A stretch of DNA of 64,000 nucleotides from Arenibacter sp041392165 (GTDB lineage Bacteria > Bacteroidota > Bacteroidia > Flavobacteriales > Flavobacteriaceae). Below, piece after piece: positions 47,401 to 53,958 of the stretch. Location: NCBI GenBank assembly GCA_041392165.1, contig JAWKMN010000001.1:1240001-1304000 (forward strand), read 5' to 3'. A model generated the notes under the pieces. The model had not been told where the DNA came from and did not search any database. It saw nothing but the letters and a program-made list of their open reading frames with translations. Within the stretch, counting starts at the first letter, position 1; every line of letters starts with the position of its first letter. Both the position numbers and the translations under genes were made by a program.

Positions 47401-47794
47401 AAGGTATGAAGGGCAAAATGCCGATGAGAAAAGTGGGGGATTGAGCAATTGGGAGGTGGAAGGAGACCAGGTAGTAGGGTCCATTAAAAACGGTTCCTAT
47501 TTAAAATTCAACGATATTGGTCTGGAGGGCTTAAAAAATGTTGAGCTGTTCCTATATTTTGGGGCCGACCATCCGTATAGTGGAAAAGTGGAAATTAGGG
47601 AAAATAGTCCCAACGGAACACTGATCGGGGAAAGCTCCTTTACGCATTTTAATAAAGAAAATGTGGCAAAAAAGAATTACAATGTCCGGGTAACCCCTAC
47701 CAAGGATTTTGATGCCCTATGCCTTGTTTTTAAAGGAACGGGTGGCAAGGAGGAAATAATAGCCAATTTTAACGCCATGATATTGAAATATTAA
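44444..47794 (+). CDS. ThuA / sugar-dehydrogenase / PKD / cytochrome c multidomain lipoprotein
   Basis: 1116 residues with a lipoprotein signal (Cys about residue 20, FLGSCSSKES). Order: ThuA-like domain (about 25-235; GIHAATDTEYGWPWYNKLVGAY), PQQ-type glucose/sorbosone dehydrogenase-like propeller (about 260-690; GLLGIAVDPDYEKNNWIYLFYS), PKD domain (about 700-775; NFSGSASQDFDRDKLQYEWYF), cytochrome c with CKACH at 857-861 and candidate Met ligands near ESMMSAHP, and a C-terminal CBM6-like region (about 930-1116). It is probably a periplasmic or surface sugar oxidase passing electrons to a c-type heme. It lies between eboA and eboB but need not be part of the ebo pathway. Confidence 0.85.
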   Translation: MDNILKLVMGLALISFLGSCSSKESKILVFSKTQAFRHASIEVGVEAMKKLGAHNDFIVDATEDASYFTEEILQEYAAVIFLNTTGDVLNEVQQADFERYIQAGGGFLGIHAATDTEYGWPWYNKLVGAYFKGHPNIQEARLNVVDKEHPSTKFMADTWMKTDEWYNFKDLNPAIKVLIEIDETSYEGGKNGEHHPISWYHDYDGGRSFYTGMGHTDATYENPEFLNHILGGLTYVMDKGSLDYGKATTQRIPEENRYVRKILDFNLNEPMEIEELPSRGILFVERRGALKLYDFKEEKTKQLAQLDLFYGNEDGLLGIAVDPDYEKNNWIYLFYSAPGDKSEQRISRFNLVDDSLDFASEKILLTIPTLRKCCHSGGALEFGPDGNLFIGLGDNTNPFESSGYAPIDEREGRALWDAQKSAANANDLRGKILRIKPEDDGTYSIPEGNLFPLGTPGTRPEIYVMGCRNPFRFSLDSETGYLYWGDVGPDAGKGDPNRGPHGMGEFNQARKAGNWGWPYTRGNNQVYNDYDFTTETSGKKFDPAKLINDSPNNTGIKELPPAQESMIWFSYGVSEEFPWLGSGGVNPMAGPVYHASNYPDAINKFPEYFEGKVLLYEWMRDWIYVVTLDEDHHYVKADPFMPGSEFSHPMDMLFASDGHLYVLEYGQKWNSQNMDARLNRISYVSGNRRPVSRITSDKMVGAQPFTVNFSGSASQDFDRDKLQYEWYFTSDEVQETSMEPSFTFNEPGNYTVRLKVTDEVGNTDIATQKILVGNDVPELKIELDSKNTTYWNGRKVAYKVVVTDKQDGSTLEGTIDPKDVKVTFDYIPEGEDMVKATIGHQQSTIPEGRLIMDDTDCKACHAINVKVNGPSYEEIAARYSDKDKNYLIDKIIKGGSGVWGESMMSAHPQLKVSEVDKIVDYILSLNSDIESDENLLALEGEVGFKAHQAKNSHGKYVLMASYTDKGSKELPESSFSVRDQIVFKYPRYEGQNADEKSGGLSNWEVEGDQVVGSIKNGSYLKFNDIGLEGLKNVELFLYFGADHPYSGKVEIRENSPNGTLIGESSFTHFNKENVAKKNYNVRVTPTKDFDALCLVFKGTGGKEEIIANFNAMILKY

Positions 47795-48028
47795 CACGGA
47801 TCGATAATTAGGGATCTTTAGAGCCAAATTAAAACGGGCAGTTCGGTTTTCTGTTAAAACACTTTTAAAAAGGGCCGGTTATAATTGATATACCCTATTA
47901 ATTAACTAACTTTATCGGTTGGAGCTGCCTTAGAAATAGGGATATGTACCCTATGGGCAAGTTCCCAAAGGGGCGGTAAAACATTTAAATTTTAGAAGCA
48001 TTAATCAATTAAAGCATACAATATTATT

Positions 48029-48937
48029 ATGGAAGAGAAAATGATGATTATAGATCCCCATGTACATATGAGCTCCAGGACAACAGATGATTATGAGGCA
48101 ATGGCAGCGGCAGGTGTTGTAGCTATTATAGAGCCTTCGTTTTGGTTGGGGCAGCCACGTACACAAGTAGGGTCGTTCCAAGATTATTACAGCAGCTTGG
48201 TGGGGTGGGAACCTTTTAGGGCAAGTCAGTTCGGGATACAACATTAGTGTACTATAGGATTAAATTCTAAGGAGGCCAATAATGAAGCCTTGGCAGAACA
48301 GGTAATAGAATTATTGCCCTTATATGTACACAAGGAGAATGTGGTGGCCATTGGTGAAATTGGTTATGACGATCAGACCCCTGCCGAGGATAAATATTTT
48401 AGAATGCAGTTGGAGCTGGCAAAAGAACTGAATATTCCTGTACAGATTCATACCCCGCACAGGGATAAAAAGTCGGGTACTTTAAAAAGTATGGAGGTTT
48501 GTTTGGAACACGGCTTGGATCCGGGGATGGTGGTTATAGACCACAACAACGAAGAAACCGTGAAGGACGTATTGGATCGCGGTTTTTGGGCGGCCTTTAC
48601 CATTTATCCAAAAACCAAGATGGGGAACGAGAGAATGGTGGAAGTGGTAAGAAATTTTGGTAGCGATCGTATTATTGTGGATAGTTCTGCGGATTGGGGC
48701 GTTAGTGATCCCTTGGCAGTACCAAAAACGGCTTCCCTGATGTTGAAAAGGGGCATTGCCAAATCGGACGTGGTCAAGACCTGTTACCAAAATGCTTTGG
48801 ATATTTTTGGGAAGAACGGTAAAATGAAAGAATCCGATTGGTTAAATCCTCAGGGCATCAATCAAACTAAATTATATAACGACAACAGTGTTTTGCGAGG
48901 GCAGGAACCCAAGGTCGATACGGATAAAATAGTATAA
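48029..48937 (+). pseudogene. eboB: EboB, TatD-family hydrolase, interrupted by an in-frame TAG
   Basis: A TatD-like metal-dependent hydrolase of the ebo cluster. Metal ligands are present on both sides of the break: DPHVHMSS (HxH) before it; IGEIGYDDQ, QIHTPHRD, VIDHNNEE and VDSSADWG after it. Two open parts are in the same frame: the first ends at TAG 48245-48247 (FGIQH then stop), then CTIGLNSKEANNEALAE continues without loss. The stop replaces one codon, possibly Tyr by analogy with what I remember of the family, a single-base change. The gene has 302 codons plus its stop. Its TAA shares one base with the eboC ATG. Confidence 0.85.
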
Positions 48938-49846
48938 TGGATCCTGTATTGAAAGGATATTTAAGGCTTACCAGACCAGCAAATTTACCCACGGCTGCTG
49001 CCGATGTATTGGCAGGGGCGGCCATTTCGGGCATATTTGTGGGACTCTCCCTAAATGCGGATGGGAATACTTCCAAGATGTGGAATATAGTCCTGTTGGT
49101 ATTTTCCTCGGTGTTTCTTTATGCTGCCGGTGTTGTTCTCAATGATGTCTTTGATCATAAGTTGGACAAAACAGAGCGTCCGGAAAGACCCATACCCTCC
49201 GGATTGGTTTCTGTACGATCGGCCGCAATCTTTGGAGGTGTGCTGATGAATTTAGGGGTTTTGTTTTCATTTTTGGTGGGCACTGTAAGTGGAATGGTAG
49301 CGGTTACTTTAGGGCTATCCATTCTTTTGTACGATGCCTTTGGAAAGCACCATTCCTTCCTTGGGCCCCTCAATATGGGAATTTGCAGAGGGTTGAATTT
49401 GCTTTTGGGGATAACCATTATAGGGAATTTTAGCCATTGGCAGTTCTTTATTTTTCCTGTATTGTATATAGCGGCCATAACCCTTATTAGCAGGGGCGAA
49501 GTGCATGGAAATAATAAGGGCCATATTGTTTTGGCAGGAGCATTGTATAGTAGTGTTATCTTGGGAATTTTGGTTCTTTTTTTTTTTTTTAATTATGGGC
49601 CTTAATGTATTGGAAACCGTTCCATTTTTATTGTTGTTCGGGTTTTTAATATTCAAGCCTTTGTTGAAGGCGTATTCTGAAAATTCGCCCAAGAACATCA
49701 AAAATGCAGTGATGGCCGGGGTAATATCCATCATTGTATTGGACGCAAGTCTCGCCGTAGGGTTTTCCCATTGGTGGGTAGGGATAATTATATTATTGCT
49801 ATTGCCCTTATCTGTTTATTTATCAAAACTGTTCGCAGTTACCTAA
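48937..49846 (+). pseudogene. eboC: EboC, UbiA-like prenyltransferase, frameshifted at a T14 run
   Basis: Membrane prenyltransferase of the ebo cluster. The first aspartate motif is intact (VLNDVFDHKLDKTERPERPIPSG). After GILVLFFFF (near 49590) the frame ends at TAA 49603-49605, but shifting by one base restores a hydrophobic C-terminus (IMGLNVLETVPFLLLFGFLI to YLSKLFAVT) ending at 49846. The shift falls in 14 consecutive T (49577-49590): 13 T would restore the frame to 302 residues. Alternatives are slippage during transcription, a split gene restarted at ATG 49595, or sequencing error. Confidence 0.85.
49577..49590 (+). repeat. T14 homopolymer within eboC
   Basis: Fourteen T in a row inside the coding region and exactly at the frame break. 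Runs of this length are prone to polymerase slippage in vivo and to miscalling in sequencing. Confidence 0.9.
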
Positions 49847-49857
49847 CCTTTATGATT

Positions 49858-51039
49858 ATGTCGCATTACAGACCAATAGCGCAATCCTTTAAAGTGTCTT
49901 ATGAATATAAGTTACATTTCACGGAACATATCTTTAGTTTGGACAATCCCTTGTTCAAGGAAATTATAAATGGGTATAACCAGAAGGGAAATGTAAAAGT
50001 TCTTTTTGTTGTAGACCAGGGTGTACTGGCCTGTCATCCAAATCTAAGCGCCAATATTATGTCCTATTGCGGTAGAAATAGGTCGGAGATACATTTAACC
50101 GAACAAATTGTAATTGCAGGTGGGGAACAATGTAAGAATGATTACGATAATGTGGAGCGGATATTGAATGCCATCAACGACAATAGGATCTGCAGGCACT
50201 CTTTTGTTGTCGCCATTGGGGGAGGTGCTATCATAGACATGGTAGGTTATGCGGCCGCCATAGCCCATAGAGGGGTGAAATTGATAAGAATCCCAACTAC
50301 AGTGCTTTCCCAAAACGACTCTGCCGTAGGGGTGAAGAACAGTTTCAATATTCTTGGGAAAAAGAATTTTTTGGGCACTTTTGCTCCGGCCTATGCCATA
50401 ATAAACGACCGTAATTTTTTAACCACCTTGGAGCAACGCGATTGGATTTCCGGTATAGCAGAGGCCGTAAAAGTGGCGCTGATCAAGGATGCGGCATTCT
50501 TTAGCTATATCGAGGAGAACGGTGCCCGGCTTCAGGCCCGTAATATGGAATGTATGGAGTACCTGATTTACCGCTGTGCAGAAATGCATATGGAGCACAT
50601 TGCCCAGGGGGGGGACCCTTTTGAAAGCGGTTCTTCGAGACCTTTGGATTTTGGACATTGGGCGGCTCATAAAATGGAATATATGACCAATTACCAACTG
50701 AGACATGGTGAGGCGGTTGCCATTGGCATGGCATTGGATTTGGTATATGCCCATTTTATAGGGTTGATAAATAAGGAAACCTTGAACCGTATATTAAAGG
50801 TTTTGGAACAAATTGGGTTCAGTTTACATATCCCTTTACAAAAAGATAGTGATTTAAAGGAGTTGTTAAACGGCATCCAGGAATTCAGGGAGCATTTGGG
50901 CGGGGAACTTACCATTACCTTGATATCTGCAATAGGTACCAAACAAGATGTGCATGAAATTGATATACCCACCATGGAAAAGGCAATTGAATGGTTAAAC
51001 GAATTGTATAAGCCTAAAGAATTCAACACCATATGTTAG
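49858..51039 (+). CDS. eboD: EboD, 3-dehydroquinate synthase-like protein
   Basis: 393 residues, related to AroB. The NAD-binding GGGAIIDMVGYAAAIAHRG and the IPTTVLSQNDSAVGVKN loop are present, with metal-binding residues in IAEAVKVALIKD, DFGHWAAHK and LRHGEAVAIGMALD. Members of the ebo cluster differ from housekeeping AroB and probably use another sugar-phosphate-like substrate. The frame opens at 49771 inside eboC, but ATG 49858 (or 49852) just after the eboC stop is preferred. It overlaps eboE by seven bases. Confidence 0.88.
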   Translation: MSHYRPIAQSFKVSYEYKLHFTEHIFSLDNPLFKEIINGYNQKGNVKVLFVVDQGVLACHPNLSANIMSYCGRNRSEIHLTEQIVIAGGEQCKNDYDNVERILNAINDNRICRHSFVVAIGGGAIIDMVGYAAAIAHRGVKLIRIPTTVLSQNDSAVGVKNSFNILGKKNFLGTFAPAYAIINDRNFLTTLEQRDWISGIAEAVKVALIKDAAFFSYIEENGARLQARNMECMEYLIYRCAEMHMEHIAQGGDPFESGSSRPLDFGHWAAHKMEYMTNYQLRHGEAVAIGMALDLVYAHFIGLINKETLNRILKVLEQIGFSLHIPLQKDSDLKELLNGIQEFREHLGGELTITLISAIGTKQDVHEIDIPTMEKAIEWLNELYKPKEFNTIC

Positions 51040-52226
51040 TACAAAACAAATATCATCTCAGCTATTGTAGCAATATTCACCCAGGTGAAGATTGGGACCA
51101 GACTTACAATAGTCTAAAAACATATCTTCCCAAAATAAAACGGGAAGTGGCCCCCGGATCCCCTTTTGGCATTGGATTGCGTTTGTCCAATGTAGCCAGT
51201 GTTGGGCTTAATGAAGGTAGTAATTTGAAGGATTTCAAAGATTGGTTGGACCGCAATCAATACTATGTTTTTACCATGAACGGATTCCCTTATGGAAATT
51301 TTCATAATGAAAGGGTAAAAGATATGGTACATGCCCCGGATTGGACTACCAAAGAACGATTGGAGTATACCAAGCGACTTTTTGATCAATTGGCCTTTTT
51401 GATTCCAGATGGAATTTCTGGTGGTATTTCTACTTCCCCTGTTAGTTATAGGCACTGGCATACTTCCGGGAAAGCATTGGAAGAGGCCTTTTCCACGGGA
51501 GCCGTAAATATGGCGGAGATTGTGCTGCAGTTGTTGGAAATAGAAAGGAGTACCGGTAAATATCTTCATTTGGATATTGAGCCGGAACCAGATGGCATGA
51601 TAGAGAACAGTGATGAGCTAATTCATTTTTACGATGCCTATTTGGTGCCTTTGGCTACCCAAAAATTGATCACTGTTTTGGGATGTAGTAAAGAAAAAGC
51701 CAAGAATTTGATTCTTAGGCATATAACTGTTTGTTATGACGTTTGCCATTTTTCACTGGCCTATGAGGAACCGGAACATACTTTGGTAAAATTAAACAAA
51801 GCGGGAATAAAAGTGGGTAAAATACAGGTGAGCTCCGCTCTTAAAATTTTGTTTGAGGAGGGTGAAAATGAGGTTATATGGCAATCCTTAAGTAAGTTTA
51901 ACGAACCTACCTATCTACACCAAGTTACCGAAAAGATTGGGGATAAAGTGGTAACCTATAAGGATCTGCCCGAAGTTTTGGAGCAACGTTCCAAGGCAAA
52001 AGAATTGAGGTCCCATTTTCACGTACCTATTTTTTTGGAAAGGTACGATCATTTATTTTCTACCCAGGACCAGATACTGAAGGTGTTGGAATATTTAAAG
52101 AAAGAACAATTTACGAATCAATTGGAGATAGAGACCTATACTTGGGATGTCTTGCCCAAAGATCTTAAAACCGAACTGTCCAATTGTATTGTCCGTGAGA
52201 TTGAATGGTTAAAGAGTAAAATTTAA
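51033..52226 (+). CDS. eboE: metabolite traffic protein EboE
   Basis: 397 residues, TIM-barrel protein related to sugar-phosphate isomerase/AP endonuclease folds. Recognisable parts: YCSNIHPGEDWDQTYNSLKTY at the start, FTMNGFPYGNFH, YLHLDIEPEPDGMIE and TVCYDVCHFSLAYEEPE with candidate metal ligands His/Glu/Asp. The family name refers to cyanobacterial export of a scytonemin precursor. ATG 51033 lies inside the end of eboD (overlap), and eboF starts four bases after its stop. Confidence 0.9.
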   Translation: MLVQNKYHLSYCSNIHPGEDWDQTYNSLKTYLPKIKREVAPGSPFGIGLRLSNVASVGLNEGSNLKDFKDWLDRNQYYVFTMNGFPYGNFHNERVKDMVHAPDWTTKERLEYTKRLFDQLAFLIPDGISGGISTSPVSYRHWHTSGKALEEAFSTGAVNMAEIVLQLLEIERSTGKYLHLDIEPEPDGMIENSDELIHFYDAYLVPLATQKLITVLGCSKEKAKNLILRHITVCYDVCHFSLAYEEPEHTLVKLNKAGIKVGKIQVSSALKILFEEGENEVIWQSLSKFNEPTYLHQVTEKIGDKVVTYKDLPEVLEQRSKAKELRSHFHVPIFLERYDHLFSTQDQILKVLEYLKKEQFTNQLEIETYTWDVLPKDLKTELSNCIVREIEWLKSKI

Positions 52227-52229
52227 GGA

Positions 52230-53606
52230 ATGAAAAAAACCGTAGTGCTTAACGTTGTAGGATTAACGAGGGGATTGATAGGGGAGCATACTCCCTTTAT
52301 CAAATCTTTTTTGGAGAGGAGTGCTTCGGCGACAATTACACCGCAATTGCCTGCAGTGACCTGTGCGGTACAGGCCACCTATTTAACGGGTAAAGCCCCG
52401 TCCGAACACGGTATAGTCGGTAATGGGTGGTATTTTAAGGAAGAACATGAAATTAAGTTTTGGCGTCAATCCAATAATCTTATCCAATCCGAAAAAATAT
52501 GGGACAATCTAAAAGGGATGGATAGCAATTTTAGCTGTGCCAATATGTTCTGGTGGTACAATATGTATTCCAATGTGGATTTCAGTGTTACTCCCAGGCC
52601 CAATTATTTGGCTGATGGAAGGAAAATCCCCGATGTGTATTCCTATCCGGCAGAACTAAGGGACCATTTGCAAAAGGAATTGGGTACATTTCCGCTTTTT
52701 CACTTTTGGGGCCCAAAAACATCCATAAAATCCAGTCAGTGGATCGCTGATGCCAGTCTAAAGATGGATATTATACATGATCCCACCCTTACCTTGGTCT
52801 ATTTGCCCCATTTGGATTACAATATGCAGCGCTTTGGTACCGATTTGGACAAAATTGCAAAGGACCTAAGGGAGATAGATAATGTAGTAAAGCAATTGGT
52901 GGAATATTATGAGGCCAAATCGGCCCATATAATAATACTTTCGGAATACGGGATAACCAACGTAAACCATCCCATTCATTTAAATAGAATACTCAGGCAA
53001 GAAGGGTATCTTGGTATTCGAGTGGAAAGGGGACTGGAATTATTGGATGCGGGAGCAAGTAAGGCGTTTGCCGTGGCAGACCATCAGTTGGCCCATGTGT
53101 ATGTAAGGGATAAAGGGGATTTGGATACTATTAAAGCATTGTTAAAAGGAGTAAAAGGGGTAGAGAAAGTACTTTCCGGGGATGAAATCAAGGAGTTGCA
53201 GTTAGATCATGGACGTTGTGGGGATTTGGTAGTACTGGCGGATAAGGATTCTTGGTTTACCTATTACTTCTGGTTGGATGATAAAAAGGCGCCTGATTAT
53301 GCGAGAATGGTGGATATTCATAAAAAGCCGGGATATGACCCGGTAGAGATGCTTACAGATCCCAAGGATAAATTCTTGATGCCAAAAGTGGTTTGGAAGT
53401 TATTGAAAAAGAAAATGGGTTTCCGAACGGTAATGGATATTATTCCCTTGGACGCCAGCCTGGTTAAAGGGTCACATGGCAGGATGCCCGAAGATGACAA
53501 AGACCATCCAATATTGATCACCAATAAGAAAAGAGCTTCTCTAAAAGACCGGCTTTTGGCAACGGAAGTATACAGTATTATAGAGGACCATATTAAAAAT
53601 TCTTAG
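52230..53606 (+). CDS. eboF: EboF, alkaline phosphatase/phosphodiesterase family protein
   Basis: 458 residues of the nucleotide pyrophosphatase/phosphodiesterase superfamily. The metal-bound nucleophile is probably Thr in PAVTCAVQATYLTGKAPSEHGI; further ligands fit LVYLPHLDYNMQRFG, IILSEYGITNV and GSHGRMPEDDKDHPI. It has no signal peptide, so acts in the cytoplasm or depends on other factors. Last member of the ebo set; a small membrane-protein gene follows after one base. Confidence 0.88.
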   Translation: MKKTVVLNVVGLTRGLIGEHTPFIKSFLERSASATITPQLPAVTCAVQATYLTGKAPSEHGIVGNGWYFKEEHEIKFWRQSNNLIQSEKIWDNLKGMDSNFSCANMFWWYNMYSNVDFSVTPRPNYLADGRKIPDVYSYPAELRDHLQKELGTFPLFHFWGPKTSIKSSQWIADASLKMDIIHDPTLTLVYLPHLDYNMQRFGTDLDKIAKDLREIDNVVKQLVEYYEAKSAHIIILSEYGITNVNHPIHLNRILRQEGYLGIRVERGLELLDAGASKAFAVADHQLAHVYVRDKGDLDTIKALLKGVKGVEKVLSGDEIKELQLDHGRCGDLVVLADKDSWFTYYFWLDDKKAPDYARMVDIHKKPGYDPVEMLTDPKDKFLMPKVVWKLLKKKMGFRTVMDIIPLDASLVKGSHGRMPEDDKDHPILITNKKRASLKDRLLATEVYSIIEDHIKNS

Positions 53607-53607
53607 T

Positions 53608-53958
53608 ATGCGTTTATTTTCCAAGATATTTTCTGGCGTATTCACCATTTTGTTTGTTTGGGCGGCTTTGGTCCAATATAATGATTCCGATGCTATTGTG
53701 TGGTATATCCTATACGGAATAGCGGCTGTAGCCTCATTTTTATTTTTTTTAGGCAAATTGAACTTTTTGATTCCCTTGATACTGACTTTTGCCTACTTGA
53801 TAGGGGCATGGATTTATTGGCCGGAGTACTTTGAAGGTGTTGCCATAGGTAGGGGAAATATTGATAATATAGAACATGCCAGGGAGTCTTTAGGGCTTTT
53901 GATCAATGCTCTGGTAATGTTGTTTTATATTTGGAGGATAAAATTGGAAAAGCACTAG
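53608..53958 (+). CDS. transmembrane protein 220-like small membrane protein
   Basis: 116 residues with four hydrophobic segments (about 6-22, 30-48, 51-68, 90-110) and the family text VQYNDSDAIVWYILYGIAA, characteristic of the TMEM220 family. Function unknown. It starts one base after eboF, so it is probably co-transcribed with the ebo genes. Its end overlaps the convergent dnaX end by four bases; the shared sequence CTAGATATCTAG is a palindrome holding both stops. Confidence 0.82.
   Translation: MRLFSKIFSGVFTILFVWAALVQYNDSDAIVWYILYGIAAVASFLFFLGKLNFLIPLILTFAYLIGAWIYWPEYFEGVAIGRGNIDNIEHARESLGLLINALVMLFYIWRIKLEKH

Noticed and set aside
7268..48247. In-frame TAG codons in two genes might mean amber recoding (for example reassignment of TAG)
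   Set aside because: TAG is the natural stop of many intact genes in the window (pssA, guaA, rnz, eboA, kdsB, the helicase), so reassignment is untenable.
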